From the NCBI RefSeq assembly GCF_028751035.1, contig NZ_CP063533.1:372001-436000 (forward strand): a stretch of 64,000 nt of DNA, in the 5' to 3' direction. Below are positions 19,203 to 27,775 of the stretch, one piece after another. Below the pieces are notes generated by a model. It had not been told where the DNA came from, did not search any database, and was given only the letters and a program-made list of their open reading frames with translations. The DNA is from Helicobacter winghamensis ATCC BAA-430. GTDB lineage: Bacteria; Campylobacterota; Campylobacteria; Campylobacterales; Helicobacteraceae. Position 1 is the first letter of the stretch; every line of letters starts with the position of its first letter. The translations under genes were made by a program, and so were the position numbers.

Positions 19203-20219
19203 ATGATTTTACACATTTTAAGTTCTGCAACACATTCTGTCAGATTTGTAGAGTTTATGCAAAAATATTTTGATTTAAAAAAACATAAATTTGTTTATGT
19301 GCGTCCTGATATTTGCAAATATGGATTAAGTAACTTTAAAGAAGTGGAGCATATTTCTACTTTAAAGCAACAATTGAAGCTTATTTATCTAATGCAAAAG
19401 GCAGATAAGATTATTTTGCACGGATTATGGCGACATGAAGTGATTAATCTTTTGTATTTTCAAAAATGGCTTTTAAAAAAGTGTTATTGGGTGTTATGGG
19501 GTGGTGATTTTTGTTTAGGTAAGGAATCTTATAGCAGGAGACATAATTTTGTTTTGCAAAATGTTGGGCATTTGATTTCTATTGCTGGAGATTATGAGTA
19601 TGTCAAAAAGGAATATAACACAAAAGGAGAAGTTTTCTATTCTAAAAGTTTCTATGTATCAAATGTTTTTAATGGAGAGTTATATCTGTCTAATAAAGAT
19701 GGAAAACTGGTGATTTTAATTGGTAATTCTGCTGATCCTTTGAATTTACATAAGGATATATTAAACGCCTTAAAGCCTTATAGGGATTCTAATATAGAGT
19801 TAATCTGTCCTTTATCTTATGGTTCTAACAAAGAATATCAAGATGAAATTATAGAGTATGGTAAAAATATTTTTGGAGCCAAATTTAAACCGCTTGTAGA
19901 ATTTATGCCTTTAAATGCTTATTTAGATCTTCTTTCTTCTTTGGACATTGCGATTTTTGCACACAAAAATCAGCAAGCTTATGGAAATATCATACAACTT
20001 TTAGGAATGGGTAAAAAAGTCTATATGAGAAAAACCACTGCTTATAATGAAGTGCTTAAAAATGGATTGAAAATTTTTGATTTTGATAGTGGTGTTGATT
20101 TATGCAGAATTGATGATAGTGCAATTAAAAATCACCATTTGACAAAGAATATTTATTCTTTAGAAAATATGCTAAGTGAATTTAAAGAGTTATTTGGAGT
20201 GGATAATGAAGCATTTTAA
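19203..20219 (+). CDS. WecF-like 4-amino-4,6-dideoxyhexose transferase
   Basis: 338 residues, paralogue of the protein at 14679. Shared blocks are ADKIILHGLWRHEVINLLYF, CYWVLWGGDFCLG, LVILIGNSADPLNLHKDIL, ICPLSYGSNKEYQDEII and AIFAHKNQQAYGNIIQLLGMGKKVYM, consistent with GT56. The ATG at 19203 follows AATAGGAGTAGGAAA. It overlaps the start of the methyltransferase gene at 20206 by 14 bases. It likely transfers the formylated or acetylated amino sugar made by its neighbours. Confidence 0.75.
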   Translation: MILHILSSATHSVRFVEFMQKYFDLKKHKFVYVRPDICKYGLSNFKEVEHISTLKQQLKLIYLMQKADKIILHGLWRHEVINLLYFQKWLLKKCYWVLWGGDFCLGKESYSRRHNFVLQNVGHLISIAGDYEYVKKEYNTKGEVFYSKSFYVSNVFNGELYLSNKDGKLVILIGNSADPLNLHKDILNALKPYRDSNIELICPLSYGSNKEYQDEIIEYGKNIFGAKFKPLVEFMPLNAYLDLLSSLDIAIFAHKNQQAYGNIIQLLGMGKKVYMRKTTAYNEVLKNGLKIFDFDSGVDLCRIDDSAIKNHHLTKNIYSLENMLSEFKELFGVDNEAF

Positions 20220-21008
20220 ATCACAAACTTTTAGCGGAAAATTTGTTAAGTATTATGAAATATTTTTTAGCGATAAATGTTTTTCGCGCATTGGAGATTA
20301 TTTGTTGCGTCTATTTAAAGAGTGTGTGATTGGTGATAGGATATTAGACTTTGGGTGTGGAACGGGAATTTTTTGTGAATATTTTGCTAAGAATGGATAT
20401 AAAGTTGTTGGTGTTGATGTAAGTTTTGATATGATTGAGTATGCTAAAAAGAATCACAATCTTCATTCCGCGCGGGGGGGGGGGGGCAAATAGAGTATTA
20501 TTGTGATGATATTAGAAGTTTTCCAAGAGAAAATAGAAAAAAATTTGAAAATTTTAATATAGTTTGTGCATTATCGCATGTAATTTGCTATCAAGTTTCC
20601 AATGAATCTTTATTAAAGGTTTTTAGTAATGCATATTCTAATTTAGAATATAACGGAATCTTTGTTTTTGATTTTTATCATCAGGCTGGAATTTTTACGC
20701 ATAATCTTAATGCAAGGATTAAAAAAGTTGCAGATGGAGAGATTAAAATTGTAAGATTTTCTGAGGCAGAGTTTGATTTGATGGAGAATTCCATTAATGT
20801 TTCCTATGCTTATTTGATTTGTGATGGTAGTCAAAAGCCCTTATTTTTAGAAAGTAATGATACAATGCGATTCTTTTCCACCAAAGAATTAGAATTTTAT
20901 CTTAAAAATGTTGGCTTTAGGAGTATTGAATTTTTTGATTTGGACGATTTTTGTAAAGTGCAATTAACAAGCCAACGACAAAACGGTTATTGTGTGGCAA
21001 GAAAATGA
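20206..21008 (+). CDS. SAM-dependent methyltransferase, phase-variable, currently OFF
   Basis: Class I methyltransferase, about 267 residues when in frame. The N-terminal part has motif I ILDFGCGTGIF near residue 47 and VVGVDVSFDMIEYA. After residue 89 the G13 tract (20474-20486) shifts the frame and translation stops three codons later. In the other frame the protein continues through QIEYYCDDIRSF, IVCALSHVICYQV, GIFVFDFYH and FFSTKELEFYLKNVGFRSIE to the stop at 21006-21008. G11 or G14 would restore it. No other defect is visible, so it is a switched-off gene and not a decayed one. Confidence 0.88.
20474..20486 (+). repeat. G13 contingency tract in methyltransferase
   Basis: Thirteen Gs flanked by CGC and CAAATA. 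Out of frame at G13; ON at G11 or G14. Confidence 0.95.
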
Positions 21009-21027
21009 AAAAGTATAGGGTTTATCA

Positions 21028-22707
21028 ATGTGTAGCATTTGCGGGGGAAACTATCCTTTAGAAGCGATTAAAAAGGCGTCTAGTGTGATGGCGCATAGGG
21101 GTCCGGATTTTAGCGGAAGTTTTTATTGTAATGGAATTGCTCTAGCACATAATCGTCTAAGCATTATTGATTTGCAAAAGGAGGCAAATCAGCCTTTTGT
21201 TTCACCATTTTGTCCGCATTTAGTGCTTGTGTTTAATGGGGAGATTTATAATTATTTAGAATTAAAAGCGGAGTTAGAGGGTTTTGGGATTCCGTTTTTT
21301 ACAAAAAGCGATACGGAAGTTTTGTTGCACGCCTTTGCGTTTTTTGGGCAAAAGTGCCTAGAAAAGTTTAATGGTGATTTTGCCTTTGTAATTTTAGATA
21401 AACGAGATAATAGCTTATTTTTGGCGCGCGATAGACTTGGGAATAAGCCATTATTCTATGGAATACAGGGGGATAGAATCTGTTTTGCTTCAGAGATTAA
21501 GGGACTTTTAGAGATTTTACCTTGTGTATTTGATAAAGAAGAGATTGCAAAATGGTTGCTCTTTAGCAATGGTAGTAAGGATAAAACGATTTACCAAGGG
21601 ATTTTACCTTTTCCATCGGCTCATTTTGGAGTGTTTAAAAATGGTAAATTACAACTTACGCGTTATTGGAATCTAAAAATCACTCCACAAAATTACACGC
21701 TAGATTCCGCGTTAGATGAACTAGAAGATTTGCTTTTGGATTCTTTAAAGTTGCGTTTGCAATCTGATGTGCAAGTTGGGCTTAGTGTTTCAGGGGGTGT
21801 GGATAGCTCAATTTTGGCACATTTGGTAGCGCGTTTAAATGGAGAATGTAAGTTTTTTGGGCTTAGTTTTAGAGAGTTTCAAGGTGTTGATGAGAGTGTT
21901 TATATTGATGAGATTGGTAGAGATGTTGGAGTAGAGATTTGCGAAGTTAAGTCAAAGATAGAGAATCTTAGAGGTGATTTTAGAAAGCTTGTGTTAGGGC
22001 AAGATGAGATTTTTAGAAGTCTGTCTATTTATGCGCAATTTGTGTTATTTAAAGAGATTGCAAAAACTTGCAAGGTAGTGCTTGGAGGGCAGGGGGCTGA
22101 TGAGCTTTTTGGGGGGTATTATCATCATATTGGACGCTATGTTTTTACACATAAAGATGCCTTTAAAGATAGGCTTAGGCTTTATGGAAAAGAGGCGTTA
22201 AATGAGTATATGTTTGGGTTAAAATGCTCTTTGGATAGGGAGTTGAAGTTACAATTATTTATGGAGGACAATGCAAAAGATTTAGAAAAGTTAGAAAAAA
22301 TGGGCTTGCCTAAGCCATCTTTGGAAAATCTTTTGGAGCGGTTTTTATTGGATTTTAATCAAGGGCTTTTGCTAGATACGCTAGAGTTTAATTTGCCAAA
22401 TTTATTGCGCTATGAGGATAGAAATGCGATGACGCATTCTTTGGAAAATCGCACGCCTTTTACAGATTATAGAGTGGTGGAGTTTGCATTTAGGTTGCCA
22501 GAGCATTTGAAAGTGGCGCAAGGCTATGGCAAATATCTTTTAAGGGTGTTACTAGAGCGGCTTGGGAGCAAAAATCTTGCGTGGAGAAAGGATAAAAAAG
22601 GTTTTGCTGTGCCAGAGCTAGAATTAGCGCGGAGTTTAGGTTATAATGCGCAAAATCTTTTTGATGTGCGTGCTATGATTTTTGAGCAATTAAGGAATAG
22701 GCGATGA
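21028..22707 (+). CDS. asnB: Asparagine synthase (glutamine-hydrolysing) family
   Basis: 559 residues with an N-terminal Ntn glutaminase domain (catalytic C2 after the initiator Met, VMAHRGPDFSG, HNRLSIIDL, FNGEIYNY) and a C-terminal synthetase domain (GLSVSGGVDSSILAHL ATP loop near residue 250, then GGQGADELFGGYY). It could make asparagine, but in glycan clusters such AsnB homologues also amidate uronic or nonulosonic acids. Its place among sugar-modifying genes favours the second role (inference). ATGA overlap with the following gene. Confidence 0.85.
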   Translation: MCSICGGNYPLEAIKKASSVMAHRGPDFSGSFYCNGIALAHNRLSIIDLQKEANQPFVSPFCPHLVLVFNGEIYNYLELKAELEGFGIPFFTKSDTEVLLHAFAFFGQKCLEKFNGDFAFVILDKRDNSLFLARDRLGNKPLFYGIQGDRICFASEIKGLLEILPCVFDKEEIAKWLLFSNGSKDKTIYQGILPFPSAHFGVFKNGKLQLTRYWNLKITPQNYTLDSALDELEDLLLDSLKLRLQSDVQVGLSVSGGVDSSILAHLVARLNGECKFFGLSFREFQGVDESVYIDEIGRDVGVEICEVKSKIENLRGDFRKLVLGQDEIFRSLSIYAQFVLFKEIAKTCKVVLGGQGADELFGGYYHHIGRYVFTHKDAFKDRLRLYGKEALNEYMFGLKCSLDRELKLQLFMEDNAKDLEKLEKMGLPKPSLENLLERFLLDFNQGLLLDTLEFNLPNLLRYEDRNAMTHSLENRTPFTDYRVVEFAFRLPEHLKVAQGYGKYLLRVLLERLGSKNLAWRKDKKGFAVPELELARSLGYNAQNLFDVRAMIFEQLRNRR

Positions 22708-23783
22708 TTTGGATTGATGTGGCAACTCCTAAATATGCAATGTTTTTTGCAAGCATGATTAGAGAATTGCAAAAAAGGAATCATAAGATTTTAGTTACTA
22801 CGCGTTATGCTCCACACTACACAGAGGCAAAAGAGATTTTAGAATTGCATAAGATTTCTCATATTGTGCTTGGGGAATATGGGGGTGAGACGCTGTTGCA
22901 AAAGTTTGAGGCGCGTATTTTTCGTCAAAAAGAGATTTTGGATCTTTTTAGAGCTAAAGGAGTGCCAAAAGTTCTAATTTGTGGGGCTGTGGTGGATAGC
23001 GTGCAGGTGGCTTATGGAGTTGGGATTCCAGTGGTTAATATCTATGATACGCCAGCATTTGGTAAGCCTAGAGATGAAAAATGTCCAAAGGAGCTTACAG
23101 CAGTAGCACGCCTTACACTCCCTTTTTCTAAGCTATTTTTTTATCCTTTTATTTTGCCAAAGGAATTAATGCTTCGTTTTGCACTTAGCGAAACACAAAT
23201 AGAATCTTATCCCTTTATTGATGTGGCATTGTGGATTAAGGGGATAAAAAAGGAATCTAAAAATGACTTTAGAAAACGCTATGGAATGGATGCTTCTAAG
23301 CCTACAATTTTAATTAGGGAAGAGGAGTATAAAGCGCATTATGTTAAGGAAAAGATTCCAACAATTTATGAAGTGATTCCACTTTTAAAGGCGCAGTTAG
23401 ATGCAAATTTAGTGATTATGCCACGCTATGAAAAAGAGAGATTAAAGAATGATTTTGGAGCAATTGCTACGATTTTAGAAGAAAAGTTAAAGCCAGAGGA
23501 GTTTTATCCTTTCATTGATTTGTTTATTGGTGGAGGGGGGACAATGAATTTAGAGGCGGTTTGCTATGGGATTCCTACGATTTCTACGCGCTCCATTTGG
23601 CTAATCCACGATCAATATTTAATTAAAAATCAACTGATGTTTTGGACACAAGATTGCGATGAGATTTTAAAAATTTCTAAAGAAATGCTGGGGAAAAAGG
23701 TAGAATCAGAAAATTATTTCATTAAGGGTACTTGTAATTTTGAACGAATGATTGAGCGCATTGAAAAGGAGATTCTATGTTAG
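22704..23783 (+). CDS. DUF354-family protein (GT-B/UDP-GlcNAc epimerase-like fold)
   Basis: 359 residues. DUF354 proteins look like GT-B enzymes. The N-terminus is IWIDVATPKYAMFFASMIREL; later blocks are VPVVNIYDTPAF, IDLFIGGGGTMNLEAVCYGIPTIS and the usual C-terminal QLMFWTQD region. The GGGGTM-EA-GIP block is the nucleotide-sugar binding portion. No reaction is established. It lies with asnB and an oxidoreductase in overlapping reading frames, forming a small sub-operon from 21028 to 27775. Confidence 0.75.
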   Translation: MIWIDVATPKYAMFFASMIRELQKRNHKILVTTRYAPHYTEAKEILELHKISHIVLGEYGGETLLQKFEARIFRQKEILDLFRAKGVPKVLICGAVVDSVQVAYGVGIPVVNIYDTPAFGKPRDEKCPKELTAVARLTLPFSKLFFYPFILPKELMLRFALSETQIESYPFIDVALWIKGIKKESKNDFRKRYGMDASKPTILIREEEYKAHYVKEKIPTIYEVIPLLKAQLDANLVIMPRYEKERLKNDFGAIATILEEKLKPEEFYPFIDLFIGGGGTMNLEAVCYGIPTISTRSIWLIHDQYLIKNQLMFWTQDCDEILKISKEMLGKKVESENYFIKGTCNFERMIERIEKEILC

Positions 23784-24844
23784 GGGTTGCGTTACTTGGC
23801 TGTGGAAGAATTGCAAAAAGACATGCGGAGTTATTAAGTAGTGGCGAGATAAAAGGCGCAAAGCTTGTGGCGGTGTGTGATGTGCAAGAAGAGCGCGCAA
23901 AAGAGTTTGGAGCAAAATATAAGATTCCATATTTTATGGATTTAAAGGCGATGATGCAAGAGTGCGGGGAGCAAATCCATATTGTTTCTATTTTAACGCC
24001 TAGTGGGATGCACGCGCAAAATACCCTAGAAGTTGCCCCCTATCAAAAGCATATTATTGTAGAAAAGCCTATGGCTTTAACCTTGGAAGATGCAGATAAG
24101 ATGATACAAGTTTGTAGGGAAAATAGCATAAGATTATTTGTAGTGAAGCAGAATCGCTATAACTTGCCTGTGCAAAAGCTAAGAGAAGCATTAGAAGTAG
24201 GGCGGTTTGGAAAGCTTGTAATGGGAAGCGTGCGTGTTAGGTGGTGTAGAGATGATAGCTATTATAAGCAGGATTCTTGGCGTGGGACTTGGGAATATGA
24301 TGGGGGAGTTTTTACAAATCAAGCAAGCCATCATATTGATTTGTTAGAATGGATGTTGGGTGATGTGGAGAGTGTGTTTGCAAAAAGCACAACGGCTTTA
24401 AGTGCAATAGAGACAGAAGATACCGGGATTGCGGTATTAAAGTTTAAAAATGGAGCTTTGGGCGTGGTGGAGGCTACAACTGCCACACGCCCTAAAGATT
24501 TAGAGGGGAGTATTTCTATTTTAGGTGAGTTTGGAAGTGTAGAAATTGGTGGTTTTGCAGTTAATCAAATGCGCCATTGGAATTTTGCAAAGTCTCTAGC
24601 AAGTGATGGGGAAGTTATGGAGAAATATTCGGTAAATCCACCTAATGTGTATGGATTTGGGCATAAGGAATATTATTTAAGTGTTGTGGATTGTCTAAAG
24701 AACAATAAAAAAGCTCTTGTAGATGGTGAAGAAGGAAGAAAGAGCTTAGAGTTAATTATTGCTATGTATGAATCTATTGAGAGTGGTAAGGAAGTATTTT
24801 TGCCTGTAGCTTCTAAGCAATGCAAATTGGGGAAAAAGGCGTGA
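23777..24844 (+). CDS. Gfo/Idh/MocA-family NAD(P)-dependent sugar oxidoreductase
   Basis: 355 residues. The Rossmann domain begins GVALLGCGRIAKRHAELL (GXGXXA type), followed by the family EKPMALTLEDADKMI with the EKP lysine near residue 97. Further blocks are GVFTNQASHHIDLLEWMLG and a C-terminal extended sheet domain. Enzymes of this kind oxidise at C3 or C4 of UDP- or dTDP-sugars, giving the keto substrate for a DegT aminotransferase such as the one at 26681. It overlaps both neighbours by 4-7 bases. Confidence 0.85.
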   Translation: MLGVALLGCGRIAKRHAELLSSGEIKGAKLVAVCDVQEERAKEFGAKYKIPYFMDLKAMMQECGEQIHIVSILTPSGMHAQNTLEVAPYQKHIIVEKPMALTLEDADKMIQVCRENSIRLFVVKQNRYNLPVQKLREALEVGRFGKLVMGSVRVRWCRDDSYYKQDSWRGTWEYDGGVFTNQASHHIDLLEWMLGDVESVFAKSTTALSAIETEDTGIAVLKFKNGALGVVEATTATRPKDLEGSISILGEFGSVEIGGFAVNQMRHWNFAKSLASDGEVMEKYSVNPPNVYGFGHKEYYLSVVDCLKNNKKALVDGEEGRKSLELIIAMYESIESGKEVFLPVASKQCKLGKKA

Positions 24845-25578
24845 AAAGAATTGTGTTTTTGGGCGCAAAAGAGATTGGCAAACAATGTTTGGAAATGTTG
24901 TTTAAAAAACAAAAAGACTTAGATTTTAAACTTATAGCAGTTGGGACTTCATCTAGAGGGGTGGGTGTTAGGGAGTTTGCAGAAGCAAAAGGGATTCCAA
25001 TGATTAAGGATTTAAGCGTGCTTTTAAGTTTGGAATTTGACATACTCTTTAGTGTGCAATATCACGCGATTTTAACGCAAGAACAAATTGAGTGTGCAAA
25101 AGAAATTGCCTTTAATCTGCATTTAGCACCATTGCCAGAGTATAGGGGGTGCAATCAATTTTCCTTTGCGATTTTAAATGAAGATAGAGAATTTGGTGTA
25201 ACTATTCATCGTTTAGCAAAAGGGATTGATAGTGGGGATATTATTTTTCAAAAGCGGTTTGAAATCCCAAAAGATTGTTTTGTAGATGAGCTTGTGGAAT
25301 TAGCAAATATAGAAGGATTTAAGTTATTTTGTGAAAGTTTAGAAAAAATGTTAAAGGGGGAATATGGATTAATCCCACAAGATTCTATTAAGGCTTTACG
25401 CAGAGAGTTTCATTTAAGGAATGAAATTGAAGCTTTAAAATGTGTAGATTTACAAGCTTGCGGGGGGGGGGCATTAATTGAAAAAATCATTCGCGCAACA
25501 GCAATGCCCGGATTTGAGCCACCCTATTGCTACATTGGGAAAAGAAAATTTTATTTTCTGCAAGCAAAGCAAGATTAG
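24841..25578 (+). CDS. Formyltransferase-fold enzyme, phase-variable, ON
   Basis: 245 residues starting at GTG 24841, overlapping the previous stop (GTGA). The Fmt-type catalytic block is FNLHLAPLPEYRGCNQFSFAILN, with FGVTIHRLAKGIDSGDIIFQKRF providing the catalytic Asp. A G10 tract (25462-25471) near residue 208 is in frame; either one-base change leads to a stop within four codons, removing about 38 residues. It probably N-formylates or otherwise acylates an amino sugar. It is one of three formyltransferase-fold genes in the island (with 18323 and 38577), two of which carry G tracts within the coding domain. Confidence 0.8.
   Translation: MKRIVFLGAKEIGKQCLEMLFKKQKDLDFKLIAVGTSSRGVGVREFAEAKGIPMIKDLSVLLSLEFDILFSVQYHAILTQEQIECAKEIAFNLHLAPLPEYRGCNQFSFAILNEDREFGVTIHRLAKGIDSGDIIFQKRFEIPKDCFVDELVELANIEGFKLFCESLEKMLKGEYGLIPQDSIKALRREFHLRNEIEALKCVDLQACGGGALIEKIIRATAMPGFEPPYCYIGKRKFYFLQAKQD
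25462..25471 (+). repeat. G10 contingency tract in formyltransferase gene
   Basis: Ten Gs flanked by TTGC and CATTAATT. In frame at G10; G9 and G11 give stops immediately after. Confidence 0.95.
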
Positions 25579-25603
25579 AGATGTGGAGGCGGGAGAAAAT
25601 GTT

Positions 25604-26005
25604 ATGCTAGTAGAGCCTTGCAATTTATATGAATGCTCTCTTGGAGACAATGTGTTTGTAGGTCCTTTTGTGGAGATCCAAAGGGGAGTTAGGATTGGTG
25701 CAAATACGCGTGTGCAAAGTCATAGTTTTATTTGTGAGTTAGTGAGTATTGGGGAATCTTGCTTTATAGGACATGGAGTAATGTTTATTAATGATTTATT
25801 TGAGTTTGGGAAACCTGCTGGAAATCCTAAGCTATGGAGAGAAACTAAGATTGGAAATAATGTTAGTATTGGCTCTAATGCTACGATTTTACCTGTTAAT
25901 ATTTGTGATGGGGCGGTGATTGGTGCAGGAAGCGTGGTTACAAAAAATCTTACTAAAAAGGGCGTATATGCAGGAAATCCTGCAAAATTAATAAGAGAGT
26001 TGTAA
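25604..26005 (+). CDS. Hexapeptide-repeat (LbH) acetyltransferase
   Basis: 133 residues. Hexapeptide repeats run nearly throughout (YECSLGDNVFVGPFVEIQRGVRIGANTRVQSHSF and IGNNVSIGSNATILPVNICDGAVIGAGSVVTKNL), closing with the typical VYAGNPAKLIREL. The ATG at 25604 is chosen for GGGAG 8 bases upstream. A GTG at 25583 would add seven residues of family-like sequence. It resembles WbbJ/FdtC-type sugar acetyltransferases that act on dTDP- or UDP-amino sugars. Confidence 0.85.
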   Translation: MLVEPCNLYECSLGDNVFVGPFVEIQRGVRIGANTRVQSHSFICELVSIGESCFIGHGVMFINDLFEFGKPAGNPKLWRETKIGNNVSIGSNATILPVNICDGAVIGAGSVVTKNLTKKGVYAGNPAKLIREL

Positions 26006-26018
26006 TAAGGGAGCATAA

Positions 26019-26690
26019 ATGGAGTTTGAAAAGATTGTAGAAATTGTAGAATCTAGGCGTGATGTGCTTAAAGGAAGTGAGAGGAGCATTGAAGTGGTGG
26101 ATTTTGGTGCGGGAAGTCCGCGAGATAAACGCACAAAAGAGCAAATGGAAAAGGGTGTTTTGTGTGCGATTGCGCTTTGTGATTTAGCAAAAATTGGAGT
26201 TAAGAGAGAAAAGGCGCAGGAGATTTTTAAGATTTTTAAAGCCTTAAATCCTAAGGTGATTTTAGAGCTTGGCACTTGTTGTGGGTTTTCAAGTAGTTAT
26301 ATGAGTTATTTTGCGTCAGATTCTAGGATTTATAGCATTGAAGGGAGTGAGAATGTTGCAAATATCGCGAGAGAAAATCATCAAATCTTTGGGCTTAAAA
26401 ATATTGAAGTTTTAGTGGGGAGATTTAACCTTGTGTTGCCTAGCCTTTTAGAACGCATTGCGCCATTAGATTTTGCATTCATTGATGGGCATCACGATAG
26501 GTTTGCAACGCTGGAGTATTTTCACACAATCCGCCCTTTTATGGACAAAGGTGGAGTGATGCTTTTTGATGATATTGCTTGGAGTGGTGGAATGCAAGAA
26601 GCGTGGGAGGAAATATTGGAATCTAAAATTTACAAAGAAGCCTATGTTGTGGGTGAAAATACTTGGAAAATGGGGGCTGTATGGCTGTGA
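26019..26690 (+). CDS. Class I SAM methyltransferase (Methyltransf_24 type)
   Basis: 223 residues. The SAM motif is ILELGTCCGFSSSYMSYFA, followed by IYSIEGSENVANIA, and then DFAFIDGHHDRFATLEYF and GGVMLFDDIAWSGGM, typical of catechol-O-methyltransferase-like and glycan O-methyltransferases. AAGGGAGCATAA precedes the ATG. It has no repeat tract, unlike the methyltransferases at 2640, 6917, 20206 and 30558. It overlaps the next gene by 10 bases. Confidence 0.8.
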   Translation: MEFEKIVEIVESRRDVLKGSERSIEVVDFGAGSPRDKRTKEQMEKGVLCAIALCDLAKIGVKREKAQEIFKIFKALNPKVILELGTCCGFSSSYMSYFASDSRIYSIEGSENVANIARENHQIFGLKNIEVLVGRFNLVLPSLLERIAPLDFAFIDGHHDRFATLEYFHTIRPFMDKGGVMLFDDIAWSGGMQEAWEEILESKIYKEAYVVGENTWKMGAVWL

Positions 26691-27775
26691 AGTTTTTAGA
26701 TTTGCACAAACAATATTTAAGTATCAAAAATGAGATTGATAGAGCGATATTTTCTGTGATTGAAACAAGCGCGTTTGTTGGCGGGACAGAAGTTGAAGCC
26801 TTTGAAAAAGAGTTTGCTAGCTTCATTGGTGGGGGGGTAGAAGCATTGGGGGTTGCAAATGGGACTGACGCGCTAGAGATTGCTATTAGGGCGTTGGAGT
26901 TGCCCAAGGATTCTGTGGTGTTAGTGCCTGCAAATACCTTTGTAGCAAGTGCTGAAGCGGTGGTTAGCAATGGATTAAGAGTAAAATTTGTGGATTGTGG
27001 GGAGGATTATTCGCTTGATGTTGTGGATTTGAAGGCTAAGATTGAGCCTAGTGTGAGTGCGATTGTGGTGGTGCATTTGTATGGAATCCCTGCAAATATG
27101 GAAGAGATTTTAAGGTTAGCAAAAGAATGGAATCTAAAAATTATTGAGGATTGCGCACAAGCACACGGAGCTAGATTTAATGGGCAAAGGGTCGGAAGTT
27201 TTGGAGATGTGGCAACTTTTAGTTTTTATCCGGGCAAGAATTTAGGGGCTTATGGTGATGGGGGAATGATTGTAAGTAAGGATTCTGCGCTGTTAAGAAA
27301 GTGCAAGGAAATCGCTCATCATGGAGGGTTGGAAAAATATCAGCATAATATTGTAGGGAGAAATTCTAGACTAGATGCTTTGCAAGCGGCGATTTTGCGA
27401 GTGAAATTGCGCTATTTAGAAGCTTGGAATGCTAGGCGCAAACAAGTGGCGCAAATGTATTTTGAAGGGCTTAGTGGTTTTGTTCTGCCAAAGGTGGCTA
27501 GTGATAGGGAGTGTGTGTGGCATTTGTTTGTGGTGAGATGTGAAAATCGCAAGGTTATAATGGAATCGCTTAAGAGAGTTGGAATCCAAACAGGGCTGCA
27601 CTATCCTGCTGCACTTCCTAATACCCCTGCATTTTCTAAAAAGCCCTATGTTGTGGAAACAGAGTGTAAAAATGCGCTTGTGTGGCAGGATAAGATTCTA
27701 TCACTGCCTATGGGGGAGCATTTAGAAGATGAGGAAGTTAGAAGAGCGATTAAGATTATAAAGGAGAATTGCTAA
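26681..27775 (+). CDS. DegT-family 3-amino-sugar aminotransferase (QdtB/FdtB/WbpE type)
   Basis: 364 residues. The N-terminus VKFLDLHKQYLSIKNEID and the PLP lysine block SFYPGKNLGAYGDGGMIV are characteristic of enzymes that aminate 3-keto hexoses on dTDP or UDP. It also has GVANGTDALEIAIRAL, LVPANTFVASAEAV and EDCAQAHGA. A Gfo/Idh/MocA oxidoreductase (23777) and a LbH acetyltransferase (25604) in the same operon fit the oxidase, aminotransferase, acetyltransferase trio used for 3-acetamido sugars. The stop overlaps the next ATG (TAATG). Confidence 0.88.
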   Translation: MAVKFLDLHKQYLSIKNEIDRAIFSVIETSAFVGGTEVEAFEKEFASFIGGGVEALGVANGTDALEIAIRALELPKDSVVLVPANTFVASAEAVVSNGLRVKFVDCGEDYSLDVVDLKAKIEPSVSAIVVVHLYGIPANMEEILRLAKEWNLKIIEDCAQAHGARFNGQRVGSFGDVATFSFYPGKNLGAYGDGGMIVSKDSALLRKCKEIAHHGGLEKYQHNIVGRNSRLDALQAAILRVKLRYLEAWNARRKQVAQMYFEGLSGFVLPKVASDRECVWHLFVVRCENRKVIMESLKRVGIQTGLHYPAALPNTPAFSKKPYVVETECKNALVWQDKILSLPMGEHLEDEEVRRAIKIIKENC

